64,000 nucleotides of DNA, taken from positions 58,109 through 122,108 of the forward strand of contig CALKVK010000027.1 in NCBI GenBank assembly GCA_937996235.1, given 5' to 3'. Made by a program: the position numbers and the translations under genes. The first letter of the stretch is position 1; the number at the start of each line of letters is the position of its first letter. This DNA is from an uncultured bacterium. Its GTDB lineage: Bacteria; Planctomycetota; JAJSAM01; JAJVHW01. This document shows, one piece after another, positions 32,911 through 45,006 of this stretch. The notes below the pieces were generated by a model. It was not told where the DNA came from. It worked only from the letters and a program-made list of their open reading frames with translations, and made no database searches.

Positions 32911-34494
32911 ATGCGCCGTTCGATCCTGCTCCCGCTCCTCGTCGTCGCGGCCGCCGCGCCCGCCCGTGCGCAGGAGCCGCCCCCGGAGGCGGCGGCGCCG
33001 ACGACGGAGTCCGCCGCGCCGGCTGCGCCCGCGGGGAGCGCGCGCGTGCTGCGCCTGCACGTCGCCGACGTCGGGCGGCTCGCACTGCGCAACAGCCCGC
33101 GCTTCCGCGCGCTCGCACTCGAGCCGTCGATCGCGCGCACGTTCGTGGACGAGGCGCGCGGCGAGTTCGACCCGCTCGTCGGCGCGCGGCTCACCGGCGG
33201 ACGCACGCGCTCCGAGGTGTTCTTCAGCCCCGGCAGCTTCGGCGGCGGGAGCGACTTCGCCGTGGACGAGACGTGGCGCGGGAACGTGGGCGTCACCGGC
33301 GTCGCCGAGTGGGGCGGCGCGTGGTCGGCGTCGTACGACGCCACGTCCACGTCGCACGGCGGCGCGTCGAGCATCGCGTCGCTCGCGCCGCGCTACGACG
33401 GCCTGCTCTCGCTCGGCTACGTCCACCCGCTCCTGCGCGGTGCCGGGCGTGACGTCCGGCTGTCGCACGTGCGCGAGGCCGAGCGCCGCACGAGCGCGAG
33501 CGAGAGCCAGCTGGCGCGCGCGGCCGAGCTGACCGTCGCCGAGGCCGAGTCGCTCTACTGGGACCTGGTCTCCGCCATCGCGGACCGCGACGTGCTGCTC
33601 ACGTCGCGCGCGCTCGCGCTCGAGCTGCTGGACGTCGCGCGGGCGCGCGTCGACGCCGGTCGCGGCATCCCCGCGGACGTCGCCGAGGCCGAGGCCGGCC
33701 TCGCGCGGCGCGACGGCGAGCTGATCGACGCGGAGGCGCGCATCGGCAACCTGGCGGACCGCCTGCGCGAGCTCGTGCTGCCGTTCGGCGGCCCCGAAGG
33801 CGACCTCGACCTGCTCGTGCAGCCCGCCGACACGGCGCCGCAGACGACCGGCGACGCGCCGGCCGATCCCGGCCGCGAGCTGCTCGAGAGCGCGCTCGCC
33901 CGGCGCGGCGACGTGCAGGCGGCCGTCGAGGCGCTCGGCGCGGCGCAGCTCGCGGAGCGCCGCCTGCGCAACGCCGCGCAGATCGAGCTGAACGCGCTCG
34001 TGAACGGCGGGCTGACCGGCATGGGCAGCGGCGTGCGCGACGCCGCGCGCCAGATCGGCGACGGCGAGGACTACCGCTGGGAGGCCGGCCTCGAGGTGGC
34101 CATCCCGCTCTGCAACGTGGCCGAGGACGCGCGCCTCCTGCGCGCCGAGCGCGAGACCGCGCGCGCCGAACGCGAGGTCGCCGCGGCGCGCAACTCCGCC
34201 GTGCGCGACGTGCGCGAGGCGGTGCGCAACGTGCGCGCCGCGCTCGAGCGCATCGCGGCGGCCGAGCGCGAGCGCGTCGCCACCGAGGCGCAGCTCGCCG
34301 CGGAGCGCTCGCGACTCGAGCAGGGCAAGTCCACGCCGTTCCTCGTGCTCGAGGTCGAGGAGGACCGCTCGCGCGCGGTCGCCTCGCAGACCCGCGCCCG
34401 CACCGACCTCGCGAAGGCGCACGTGGCGCTCGACGCGGCGCTCGGCGGGCTGCTCGAGCGGCGCGGGCTCGTCGAGGCCGCCGCGGGCGAATGA
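32911..34494 (+). CDS. TolC-family outer-membrane efflux protein
   Basis: A 527-residue exported protein with signal peptide (MRRSILLPLLVVAAAAPARA). A Pro/Ala linker follows, then two repeats of long coiled helices alternating with beta strands, as in TolC-type outer-membrane channels: LALRNSPRFRALALEPSI opens the first half, and the helices AAELTVAEAESLYWDLV and ARVDAGRGIPADVAEAEAGL are typical. The second half has a matching RAERETARAEREVAAARNSA and ends in AHVALDAALG. It should be the outer-membrane duct of an efflux or secretion system, although no adaptor or pump gene adjoins it. It overlaps the next gene by 4 bp (ATGA). Confidence 0.88.
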   Translation: MRRSILLPLLVVAAAAPARAQEPPPEAAAPTTESAAPAAPAGSARVLRLHVADVGRLALRNSPRFRALALEPSIARTFVDEARGEFDPLVGARLTGGRTRSEVFFSPGSFGGGSDFAVDETWRGNVGVTGVAEWGGAWSASYDATSTSHGGASSIASLAPRYDGLLSLGYVHPLLRGAGRDVRLSHVREAERRTSASESQLARAAELTVAEAESLYWDLVSAIADRDVLLTSRALALELLDVARARVDAGRGIPADVAEAEAGLARRDGELIDAEARIGNLADRLRELVLPFGGPEGDLDLLVQPADTAPQTTGDAPADPGRELLESALARRGDVQAAVEALGAAQLAERRLRNAAQIELNALVNGGLTGMGSGVRDAARQIGDGEDYRWEAGLEVAIPLCNVAEDARLLRAERETARAEREVAAARNSAVRDVREAVRNVRAALERIAAAERERVATEAQLAAERSRLEQGKSTPFLVLEVEEDRSRAVASQTRARTDLAKAHVALDAALGGLLERRGLVEAAAGE

Positions 34495-36155
34495 GCTCGA
34501 AGCGCACCACGCTGGCGGTCCTCGTCGCGCTCAGCGCGGCCGGACTGTTCTTCGTGCTGCGCGAGGACTCCGCGCCCGCGGCGGGCGGCCCGGCCGTCCC
34601 GCGCGCGCAGTTCGAGGAGACGCTGGTCGAGGAGCCGCCGCCCGTCGTCGAGCCGACCCCGGACTCGGCGGCGCGTCGCGCGTACTGGCTCTCGATGCTC
34701 TCGACGGGCAGCGAGGACGACGTCGCGTGGGCGCGGCGCCAGATCGCGCACGCGGGCCCGCAGGCACGCGACGAGGTGCTGCGCGCCGCGGAGCGCACGC
34801 TGGTCTCGAACACGGCGTTCCTGCAGCAGGCGCTCGACATCCTGCTCGAGTCGCCGGGCGACGACTGCGCGACGCTCGCCGTCGAGGCGCTCGCGAGCCG
34901 CGACCCGCACGTCGTCACGCGCGCGCTGCTGCTGCTCGGCCAGGTGCGCGCGCCCGACGGCGCGCTCGCGCGCATCGGCGAGCTCGCGGCGGAGCGTCCG
35001 TATCCCGTGCCGCAGCACGCGATGTCCGCGCTCGCGCGCGCCGGGACCGCCGAGGCGGCTCGCGTCGCGGTCGACGCGGTGGGGCGCATGCAGCCCGCGC
35101 AGCGCGCGTACGGCTACATCGCGCTGGCCGCGCTCGGCGGCGACGAGGTGCGCGAGTTCCTGCGCGGCGCCTTCGAGGAGGAGACGGACCCCTCGGTGAA
35201 GCTCGGCGCCGCCGAGGCGCTCGTGGCGCTCGAGGACGCGACGCCGATCGCGTGGCTGCACGCCGAGCTCGACCGCCTCGACGCCGCGGTCTGGCAGCGC
35301 GAGGCGGCGCTGCGCGTGCTCGCGAAGGCGCGCGACGAGCGCGCGCGCGCCGAGCTGCTCGCGCGGGTGGACGACGTCGCCGCGAACTCTCCTGAGCGCG
35401 CGGCGGCGATCGAGACGCTCGCTCCGTACCCCCTCGACGGGCTGCGCGAGACACTGCTGCGCGCCGCCGAGGGGCACGGCGCGGGCGACATCGACGCGCG
35501 CGTCGCCGCGGTGGACCGCCTGGTCCGCGAACAGGCCCCGGGCGCGTGGCAGGAGCTCGTGCGGCACCTGACCTCGCCCGTCGCGTCGGACCGGCGCGTC
35601 TCCGCGCTGGTGCTCGGGCGCCACCGGACGCCCGAGGGGGCGCGCGCGCTCGTCGCCGCGCTGCCGCAGCTCGCGCCGGACGACATCGAGCACCGCCGCC
35701 TCTACCTGCGCGCGCTGTGCCTCGCCTCGCTCCCCGAGACGGCCGAGACGCTCGTGCGCGCGTTCGTCGACGACCACGAGACGATCGGCGTCGGCGGGAC
35801 GGCGTTCGAGGTGCTGCGCGTCCTCGGCGAGACCACCCCGGAGTTCCGCGCCGCGTTCGGCGCACACGTCGTGCGCGCGCTCGACGGCGCCTACGGCGCG
35901 CCGTCGGACTCCGGCCTCTGGTGCCTGCTCCACGCCGTGCCGACGTGCTGCGACGCCAGCGCCGCGGCGCCGGTCGAGCGGCAGGTGGCACACGCCGACC
36001 GCGACATCCGCGAGGCCGCGGTGACCGCCCTGGCGTTCGTCGGGCGCGCCGAGTCCCTGGTCGTGCTGCGCCGCGCATGGCGCGCACCGCAGGACCAGCT
36101 GCTCCGCAGCTCGCTGCGCGACACCATCGCGAAGCTCCAGTTCCGCGCGGAGTAG
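34491..36155 (+). CDS. HEAT-repeat protein with N-terminal membrane anchor
   Basis: A 554-residue protein. One N-terminal hydrophobic helix (LAVLVALSAAGLFFVL, residues 8-23) without a lipobox suggests a signal anchor. The rest is a run of HEAT-type alpha-alpha repeats, for example ARVAVDAVGRMQPAQRAYGY, LRGAFEEETDPSVKLGAAEA and RDIREAAVTALAFVGRAES. Start overlaps the TolC-like stop, so it is probably made with it and may be its partner in the envelope. No catalytic motif is visible. Confidence 0.78.
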   Translation: MSSKRTTLAVLVALSAAGLFFVLREDSAPAAGGPAVPRAQFEETLVEEPPPVVEPTPDSAARRAYWLSMLSTGSEDDVAWARRQIAHAGPQARDEVLRAAERTLVSNTAFLQQALDILLESPGDDCATLAVEALASRDPHVVTRALLLLGQVRAPDGALARIGELAAERPYPVPQHAMSALARAGTAEAARVAVDAVGRMQPAQRAYGYIALAALGGDEVREFLRGAFEEETDPSVKLGAAEALVALEDATPIAWLHAELDRLDAAVWQREAALRVLAKARDERARAELLARVDDVAANSPERAAAIETLAPYPLDGLRETLLRAAEGHGAGDIDARVAAVDRLVREQAPGAWQELVRHLTSPVASDRRVSALVLGRHRTPEGARALVAALPQLAPDDIEHRRLYLRALCLASLPETAETLVRAFVDDHETIGVGGTAFEVLRVLGETTPEFRAAFGAHVVRALDGAYGAPSDSGLWCLLHAVPTCCDASAAAPVERQVAHADRDIREAAVTALAFVGRAESLVVLRRAWRAPQDQLLRSSLRDTIAKLQFRAE

Positions 36156-36361
36156 GCGCCCGCGCGCACCGCCCGGCAGCGCGGAGCGTGCGCGCGCCGC
36201 ACGCGTCCATCCGGCGCGACGCGCCGTGCCCGTCGGCGCCGCTCCCAGGCTCGACAGACGCTCGACAGCGCGTGGACCGTGGTTTGCAATGGCTCGCCCG
36301 GCGCGCTCCGCCCGACGCGGAACGCGGACACCGGAAACCCGACCGCCAGCGGACGGAGGCG

Positions 36362-36832
36362 ATGCAGACCGACGCAGCGAGCCTGATCCCGACCGGCGAG
36401 GCGCCCTCCGATCGGCGGAGCGGCGACCGTCGTCGGCGGCCGACGCCCCTGTTCTCGCGCTGGTCCCTCCTCGGAGGGCGGCGCACGGCAGACCGGCGCG
36501 ACGCGACCTCGCGCGGGCAGTACGTGGACCGCTACGAGGCGTGGCTGGCCGGCTGCCTCGTCACGATCGCGGCGCTCTGCGCGCTCGACGCCGTCTTCAC
36601 GCTGCTCTACATCCAGAAGGGCGGATCGGAGGCGAACCCCGTGATGGCCGCCGTCATCGACTGGGGGCCGCGGCCGTTCGTGATCCTCAAGTGCGTGGTC
36701 ACGAACCTCGGGCTCGTCGTGCTCTGCCTGCACAAGAACTTCCGCTTCGTGAAGACGGTCGTCGGCGTGCTCCTCGCGATCTACGGCGCGCTGCTCGTCT
36801 ACCACCTGTGGCTCGCCGCCATGGTGCGCTGA
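36362..36832 (+). CDS. DUF5658-like membrane protein
   Basis: A 156-residue protein. A basic N-terminal cytoplasmic part (SDRRSGDRRRRPTPLFSRWS) is followed by three membrane helices (about 60-85, 105-120, 128-150), with LDAVFTLLYIQKGGSEANPV between the first two. That DxxFTLLYIxxGGxEANPxM pattern is how I remember the DUF5658 family of small inner-membrane proteins with unknown role. A GGAGG ribosome site lies before the ATG. It converges with lgt on the right. Confidence 0.75.
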   Translation: MQTDAASLIPTGEAPSDRRSGDRRRRPTPLFSRWSLLGGRRTADRRDATSRGQYVDRYEAWLAGCLVTIAALCALDAVFTLLYIQKGGSEANPVMAAVIDWGPRPFVILKCVVTNLGLVVLCLHKNFRFVKTVVGVLLAIYGALLVYHLWLAAMVR

Positions 36833-36886
36833 CGCCGCGGGGCGCGCGGGCGCCGCAGCTCGCGCGGACCGCACCGCCGCGCGCGG

Positions 36887-37780
36887 CTATGCGCTGCGCC
36901 GCGCCGGGCGCGTGAGCGCGAAGCGCAGGAGCGCGACGCCCACCAGGAACACCGGCACGCCGAACGCCTGGCTGAACGAGAGGCCGAGCACGACGTCCTC
37001 GCCGCGGTCCGCGTCGCCGCGCCAGTACTCGCAGACGAAGCGCGCGACGGGATAGAGCATCAGGTACGCGGCCGTCAGCACGCCGGGTCGCGCCGCCGCG
37101 GCACGCAGCCGCCCGATGGCGAACAGCGCGCCGAGCACGACGAAGTTCGCGAGCGACATGTAGATCTGGACCGGGTGCAGCCAGTAGGGGGCCCGGAAGG
37201 CTTGGCTCGTCTCGGAGTGCTGGTAGTAGGGCCAGCCGCCGCCCTCCGTCGGGTTCGGGAACTGCACGGCCCACCAGGGCGCCTGATCCGCGGCCTCGAT
37301 GGGGTTGCCGTCGGCCCCGAGCACCTTCGCGCCGTAGTCGTCGCCCGCGCAGAAGCAGCCCCAGCGGCCGATCGCGAGCGCCAGCGCGAGTCCCATCGCG
37401 AGGGCGTCGGTGACCTCGAGCACCGGCAGCTTGCGCTTCGCGAGCCAGGCGAACGCGAACACGGCGGACGCCGCGAAGCCGCCGTACCAGACGAGCCCGC
37501 CCTCCCAGATCGCGAACACCTTCCCTGCGTGGCCGCGGAACTCTTCCGTGTTCTGGAGGAAGTACAGGATGCGCGAGCCCGCGATGCCGACCGCCAGCAG
37601 GTAGAAGCAGAAGTCGAACGACTGCTCGCGGTCCATGATCCCGCGCGCCGCGAGCCGCCGCCCGACGAGCCAGGTCCCGGCGAGGAAGCCCAGGATGACC
37701 AGCACGCCGAACATGCGGATCGGGAAGTACGTCCCCGGGTCGCCCCAGGGCAGAGGGATGCGGAAGAGGACGGGCAGCAT
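36887..37780 (-). CDS. lgt: Prolipoprotein diacylglyceryl transferase
   Basis: Inner-membrane enzyme that attaches diacylglycerol to the lipobox cysteine of prolipoproteins. The 297-residue polytopic protein has the family text: EGGLVWYGGFAASAVFAF, AIGRWGCFCAGDDYG (the conserved Gly/Arg active-site region), and HPVQIYMSLANF. The ATG at 37780 starts directly before the first membrane helix; upstream sequence in this frame is not protein-like. TAAGCT lies about 27 bases upstream on the same strand, with GAGGAG between. It serves the many lipoproteins in this window. It diverges from gcvP. Confidence 0.95.
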   Translation of the reverse strand: MLPVLFRIPLPWGDPGTYFPIRMFGVLVILGFLAGTWLVGRRLAARGIMDREQSFDFCFYLLAVGIAGSRILYFLQNTEEFRGHAGKVFAIWEGGLVWYGGFAASAVFAFAWLAKRKLPVLEVTDALAMGLALALAIGRWGCFCAGDDYGAKVLGADGNPIEAADQAPWWAVQFPNPTEGGGWPYYQHSETSQAFRAPYWLHPVQIYMSLANFVVLGALFAIGRLRAAAARPGVLTAAYLMLYPVARFVCEYWRGDADRGEDVVLGLSFSQAFGVPVFLVGVALLRFALTRPARRSA

Positions 37781-37806
37781 CGGGTCGGGGCTCCTCGAGG
37801 CGGGGC

Positions 37807-37812
37807 AGCTTA
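37807..37812 (-). promoter_or_regulatory. Putative -10 box (TAAGCT) of lgt
   Basis: TAAGCT on the minus strand, 26 bases before the lgt ATG, followed by a GAGGAG ribosome site. TANNNT type, no clear -35. Confidence 0.35.
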
Positions 37813-37954
37813 GCGTGTTCCCGGGCGCGTGGCCCACCCCGTCGGACGGGCCGGGCGCACGCCGGCCCGTGACGCCGGTGACAGCGACGAGCCCCGACTC
37901 GCGCAGGGCGTGCGGGTCGTCACGAAGTGCGCGAGGCGCGCGCGCGGTCCACGC

Positions 37955-37960
37955 TAGATT
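37955..37960 (+). promoter_or_regulatory. Putative -10 box (TAGATT) of gcvP
   Basis: TAGATT in GC-rich DNA, 81 bases before the gcvP ATG. It is the same hexamer as before tRNA-Val. The leader of about 75 bases shows no glycine-riboswitch-like sequence. Confidence 0.4.
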
Positions 37961-38041
37961 GGCCCGTTCCACGCGCGGGGAGCGCTCCGAGTGCTCGGAG
38001 ACGCGCACGCCGCGCACGCCGGCTCAGAGGAGCGAGCTTCG

Positions 38042-40924
<2,883 letters not shown>

Positions 40925-40942
40925 GCACGACCGACGCGACGC

Positions 40943-41377
40943 TCATGGGTGGTGCAGGCGGGGTCCGGGTCGGACCTCGAGCACGATCAGGTCCTGACCG
41001 CCCGGCGAGAACCAGGCCGCCTCGGGGAACGTGTACGGTGCGCCATCCTGCTCGAAGCGGAGGCGCACGTAGGTCCACGGCGCAGAGCGACGTGGGATGT
41101 CGACGACGCGGCGTTCGCCGTCGTCGAGGGAGCCGAGCGTAGCGAGTTCGGCCTCGTCCTCGATCAGGTCGAGTCGCACGTCGCGGAGCGGACGCTCCGA
41201 GTGGTTCTGGACGATGAGCCGCCACGTCGGGCCGCGCACCGTCGGCTCCTGCGTCGGCAGCCAGAGCAGGAACGCGAGGAGCAGCACCACGAGCGCGCCG
41301 ATCACGACGACGCGCACGCCGGTCCACGCGAGCGCCGGCACGGTGGAGGTGGCGGGCTTCTTCGGCCTCCTCGGCAC
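40943..41377 (-). CDS. Hypothetical single-pass membrane protein
   Basis: A 144-residue protein with a short basic N-terminus, one hydrophobic helix (about 21-41, VVVIGALVVLLLAFLLWL), and a C-terminal beta-rich domain (WRLIVQNHSERPLRDVRLDL, then PWTYVRLRFEQDGAPYTFPE) that looks like an Ig-like or FixG-type fold facing the periplasm. Start is a GTG with GGGAGAG upstream. It is the last gene of the gcvT-gcvH strand and ends 19 bases from the gcvP stop. It has no evident link with glycine cleavage and no family is recognised. Confidence 0.65.
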   Translation of the reverse strand: MPRRPKKPATSTVPALAWTGVRVVVIGALVVLLLAFLLWLPTQEPTVRGPTWRLIVQNHSERPLRDVRLDLIEDEAELATLGSLDDGERRVVDIPRRSAPWTYVRLRFEQDGAPYTFPEAAWFSPGGQDLIVLEVRPGPRLHHP

Positions 41378-41512
41378 CCGACTCTCCCGGCGACTGGGCC
41401 CGCGCGGCGTCGGATCACCTGCACGGTCCGATGGAACGGCGTCGTCGATCCGCCCAGCGGCGACGCGGCGTCCGCCGATTGGGGGTCGCGGGGACTCTGC
41501 GCCGACAGGCTC

Positions 41513-41899
41513 TTAGTGCGCCTCTTCCTTGCAGACGGCGTCGTACGCGGCGCCGTCGAGCAGGCGGTCGGCCTCGGCGGGGTGCGAGAGGCGGAACTTC
41601 ACGAGCCAGCCCGCGCCGAAGGGGTCCTTCGAGACGAGGTCCAGGTTGTCGCCCAGCTCCTCGTTGATCTCGATGACCTCGCCCGAGAGCGGCGCGTAGA
41701 CGTCCGAGACGGCCTTCACGGACTCGACCTCGGCGTAGGGCTGGCCCTGCTCGAGGAGATCCGTGACCTCGGGCAGGTCCACGTAGACCAGGTCCGAGAG
41801 CTGCTTGACGGCGAAGTCCGAGATGCCCGTGGTGGCGATGTCCTTGTCGATCCGCACCCACTCGTGGGACTTCGTGAACTTCAGACCTTCGGGACGCAT
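41513..41899 (-). CDS. gcvH: Glycine cleavage system H protein
   Basis: Lipoyl carrier that moves the aminomethyl group from GcvP to GcvT. The 128-residue protein has the usual length. The lipoylation site is ESVKAVSD with Lys62; KSHEWVRID near the N-terminus and GEVIEINEEL after the lysine match the family. The ATG at 41899 starts a normal H protein (MRPEGLKFTKSHEW); an ATG six codons earlier is possible. It follows gcvT by about 60 bases on the same strand. Confidence 0.96.
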   Translation of the reverse strand: MRPEGLKFTKSHEWVRIDKDIATTGISDFAVKQLSDLVYVDLPEVTDLLEQGQPYAEVESVKAVSDVYAPLSGEVIEINEELGDNLDLVSKDPFGAGWLVKFRLSHPAEADRLLDGAAYDAVCKEEAH

Positions 41900-41958
41900 G
41901 GGGTTCCTCCGCTGCACCGGGGCGGCGCCCGGCGTGGACCAGGGATGCTACGGCTCGT

Positions 41959-43098
41959 CTACTTCGCGCGCTTGTAGAAGGGCAGGGGCACGACCACGCA
42001 GCCGTGCCGCTTGCCGCGGATGTCCATCTCGAACGTCGTGCCGAGCTCCGCGTGGGACGGCGGCACGAAGCCCATGGCGATGTTCTTCTCGAGCGTCGGC
42101 GAGAACGTGCCCGACGTGACGACGCCGAGCCGCGTGTCGCCCGCCCACAGCTCGCAGCCCGGGCGCGGCACGCGCTTCGTGTCGACCTCGAGGCCCACGA
42201 GCGTCTTCTTCACGCCGTCCTTCTGCTGGCGCAGCAGCGCGTCGCGACCGACGAAGTCGCCGGCGCCGAGCTGCACGCCGAAGAGCAGGTTCGCCTCGAG
42301 CGGCGTCGTCTGCTCGTCGAGCTCGTGGCCGTAGAGCGGCATGCCCGCCTCGGTGCGCAGCGCGTCGCGCGCGCCGAGTCCGATCGGCGCGATGCCGAGG
42401 TCCTCGCCCTGCGCGAGGAACAGGTTCCAGACGCGCTCGGCCTCGCGCGCGTCGAAGAACACCTCGAAGCCGTCCTCGCCGGTGTAGCCGGTGCGGCTGA
42501 TGAGGCACGGCATGCCGATCAGCGTGGTGCGGGCCATGCGGTAGTAGCGCACCTTCGAGAGGTCGGTGTCGGCGCTCACGACGCGCTGGAGCAGCGCCTC
42601 GGAGCGCGGTCCCTGCAGCGCGAGCATGGTCTGCCGCACGCCGAGGAACGTCTCGGCGTGGCGCGTCTCGTGCTCCCACGCCGTGTCGATCACGCGGCAG
42701 TCGAAGCCGCGCGCCGCGACGCGCGCGAGGAACGTCTCGCGGTCGCGGTCGCGGTTGCCGGCGTTCACGACCACGTGCACGCGGTCGCTGTCGCGGTAGA
42801 CGAGGAGGTCGTCGAGCGCGCAGCCGTTCTCGTCGGCCAGGATGCCGTACTTGACCCGGCCCTCGGCGAGCGACGCGACGTCGCACGTCACGCACCAGTC
42901 CACGGCGGCCACGGCGTCCTTGCCGATCACCTCGAGCCGGCCCATGTGGCCGATGTCGAAGAGGCCGACGCGCTGCCGCGTGGCCGCGGACTCGGGGATG
43001 ATCCCCGCGTACTGGACCGGCATGTCCCAGCCGCCGAAGTCCACGATCCGGGCGTGCAGCGACTCGTGCACGGCGTAGAGCGGTGTGCGCTTGTTCAT
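41959..43098 (-). CDS. gcvT: Glycine cleavage system aminomethyltransferase (T protein)
   Basis: Releases ammonia from the H-bound aminomethyl group and passes the methylene to tetrahydrofolate. The 379-residue protein has HARIVDFGGWDMPVQYAG near the start, GLFDIGHMGRLEV, LALQGPRSEALLQ, SRTGYTGEDGFEVF, and GLGARDALRTEAGMPLYGHE, all standard for GcvT. The ATG at 43098 has AAGGAG five to eight bases upstream. It heads the gcvT-gcvH strand and diverges from a peptidase gene across 130 bp. Confidence 0.97.
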   Translation of the reverse strand: MNKRTPLYAVHESLHARIVDFGGWDMPVQYAGIIPESAATRQRVGLFDIGHMGRLEVIGKDAVAAVDWCVTCDVASLAEGRVKYGILADENGCALDDLLVYRDSDRVHVVVNAGNRDRDRETFLARVAARGFDCRVIDTAWEHETRHAETFLGVRQTMLALQGPRSEALLQRVVSADTDLSKVRYYRMARTTLIGMPCLISRTGYTGEDGFEVFFDAREAERVWNLFLAQGEDLGIAPIGLGARDALRTEAGMPLYGHELDEQTTPLEANLLFGVQLGAGDFVGRDALLRQQKDGVKKTLVGLEVDTKRVPRPGCELWAGDTRLGVVTSGTFSPTLEKNIAMGFVPPSHAELGTTFEMDIRGKRHGCVVVPLPFYKRAK

Positions 43099-43217
43099 GG
43101 TCTCCTTCCCGCGCGCCGCGCGGGGGCGCGGCGAAGCGGCCGATTGTCGGGCAGGCCGGACGCGGTCGAAACGGGAAACCGCGCCCTCCGCCGCGTTCGT
43201 CCACGGCGGCTCCGCCG

Positions 43218-43223
43218 TAGGAT
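43218..43223 (+). promoter_or_regulatory. Putative near-leaderless -10 (TAGGAT)
   Basis: TAGGAT seven bases before the ATG at 43231. The G-run after it could also act as a poor ribosome site, so this is weaker than the N6 cases. Confidence 0.35.
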
Positions 43224-43230
43224 GGGGGCC

Positions 43231-44979
43231 ATGCGCCTGCGCGCGTCCGTCCTCCGTCTCGCGCTCGTCGGGGTGCTCGTCGGCGTGCTCGCGGCGGCGT
43301 CGCCCGCGGGCGACGCGGAGCTCGACCTGCGCCTGAACTCGGGCGCGTCGTTCACGGGCACGATCGCCGCGCACGACGACGACGGGTTCACCCTGCGGCG
43401 CACGGGGGGCGGCGAGTTCCGGGTGCTCTGGCGCGACCTCGACGAGGCCTCGTTCGTGACGGCGCGGCGCACGCTGACCGACCCGCGCGACGCCGCGGCG
43501 CTGCTCGCTCTCGCGCAGCGCGCCGCCGCGGCGGGCGAGCGGCGCCTCGCCGAGTCGCTGCGCGCCGACGTCGTCCGCGCCGAGCCCGCGCGCGCCGCCA
43601 CGCTCGGCGAGCTCGACGCCGCGATCACGGCGCTGCGCCGCACCGAGGCCGAGGCGCTCGTGCAGCGCGGCAAGGAGCGGCTCGAGGACGAGGACTGGCT
43701 GCAGGCGCTCGGTCGCTTCCGCGACGCGGCGGCGCTCGAGCCCGGCCTCGCCTCGGCGACGAACGGCATCGGCGAGGCGTACTACTACCTGCGCCGCCTG
43801 CGCGAGTCGCGCGACGCGTTCGACGCCGCGCTCCGCATCGACCCGGCGTGCAAGGACGCGCTCCTGAACGTGTCGTTCCTCGACCTCCTCGAACTCGACT
43901 TCGAGGGCTGCCTGGCCGGACTCGACCGCCTGCTGAAGCTGCCGCCCGAAGCGGGGCGCGTCGGCTCGCGCGAGGAGTTCGCGAAGCGCTGGCAGGCGCA
44001 GACCGAGCCGCGTCTGCGGGCCGAGGACGCGTGGCAGCAGTGGGTGGACCAGCCGCTCGTGCAGGCGGCGGACCTGCGGCCGGTGATCGCGGGGATCGTC
44101 GCCGGACCCGGCTTCGCGCAGGAGTTCGTCCGCGAGACGGAGCACTACCGCGTGCGGACGAACGTGTCGCAGGACTGCGCCGACGTGATGGCGGAGCGCC
44201 TCGAGCTGATCCACACGGAGTACGAGCGTCAGTTCAGCTTCCAGAAGACCGGGAAGACCCAGACGCGCGGGCGCAAGCTCGTCCATCCCGTGATCGTGTT
44301 CGCGACGCGCGAGCAGTACGCCGAGTGGTTCACGCGCGTGCTCCGCGACCCGCGTCTCGCCGCGGCGACCGGCGGGGTCTACGTGTCGCTCGTCAAGCAC
44401 CTCGTGTTCTTCCAGGGCAAGACGTTCGAGGACACGCAGCTCGTCGCGTGGCACGAGGCGTTCCACCAGTACCTCGACCACTACATCGATCGTGCGCCGC
44501 ACTGGTTCAACGAGGGGCAGGCGGAGTACTTCGGTTCCAGCCGCCTGCGCGAGGGCCGGAAGCGCGTGGACGTGGGCGGCACGAACCCGTGGCGTGTCGG
44601 CGAGCTGTCGCAGATGCTCGCGAAGCAGCGGCTGCCGCTCGCGGCCGACCTGATGCGGCTCGACGCCGCGACGTTCATGGGCGGGCCCACCTCCGGTACC
44701 AGCGATCGACTCGTGAACACGCCGGTCGAGAACTACGCGGCGTCGTGGGCGCTCGTGCACTTCCTGATCGAGGGACAGAAGGGCCGCCACGAGTCGCTGC
44801 TGCTCGCGTACTTCAAGGCGCTCGCGGACGGCCAGTCGCACCAGGAGGCCTTCGAGAAGGCGTTCGGGCGCGTGAAGTGGGCGGCGTTCGACGCCGCGTG
44901 GCGCGCGCACTGCGTGTGGCTCGTGGAGCGCGCCAGGGCGGAACAGGACGGACGCGACCCGCCGCCGCCTCCGCGCTGA
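43231..44979 (+). CDS. Exported gluzincin-type metallopeptidase with TPR (DUF1570-like)
   Basis: A 582-residue protein with signal peptide (LALVGVLVGVLAAASPAGDA). A short SH3-like beta unit (about 30-75, LRLNSGASFTGTIAAHDDDG) precedes TPR-like helices (about 140-235). The C-terminal domain carries the zinc site HEAFH (408-412) with a downstream glutamate in WFNEGQAEYF (Glu428), the peptidase-MA/DUF1570 layout. These proteins are frequent in planctomycetes; substrates are unknown. All catalytic residues are present, so it may be active in the periplasm. It converges with the aminopeptidase on its right. Confidence 0.85.
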   Translation: MRLRASVLRLALVGVLVGVLAAASPAGDAELDLRLNSGASFTGTIAAHDDDGFTLRRTGGGEFRVLWRDLDEASFVTARRTLTDPRDAAALLALAQRAAAAGERRLAESLRADVVRAEPARAATLGELDAAITALRRTEAEALVQRGKERLEDEDWLQALGRFRDAAALEPGLASATNGIGEAYYYLRRLRESRDAFDAALRIDPACKDALLNVSFLDLLELDFEGCLAGLDRLLKLPPEAGRVGSREEFAKRWQAQTEPRLRAEDAWQQWVDQPLVQAADLRPVIAGIVAGPGFAQEFVRETEHYRVRTNVSQDCADVMAERLELIHTEYERQFSFQKTGKTQTRGRKLVHPVIVFATREQYAEWFTRVLRDPRLAAATGGVYVSLVKHLVFFQGKTFEDTQLVAWHEAFHQYLDHYIDRAPHWFNEGQAEYFGSSRLREGRKRVDVGGTNPWRVGELSQMLAKQRLPLAADLMRLDAATFMGGPTSGTSDRLVNTPVENYAASWALVHFLIEGQKGRHESLLLAYFKALADGQSHQEAFEKAFGRVKWAAFDAAWRAHCVWLVERARAEQDGRDPPPPPR

Positions 44980-45006
44980 ACGGCGGAGGCGGCGCGGAGC
45001 GGCGGA

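Noticed and set aside
37781..38041. Glycine riboswitch upstream of gcvP
   Set aside because: No tandem aptamer-like sequence is recognisable by eye in 260 bases; only the TAGATT box stands out.
37991..38041. Earlier gcvP start adding 17 residues
   Set aside because: The added residues are low complexity, and the family starts near MSRAPTDPLS with its FVHRHLGP motif at about residue 15.
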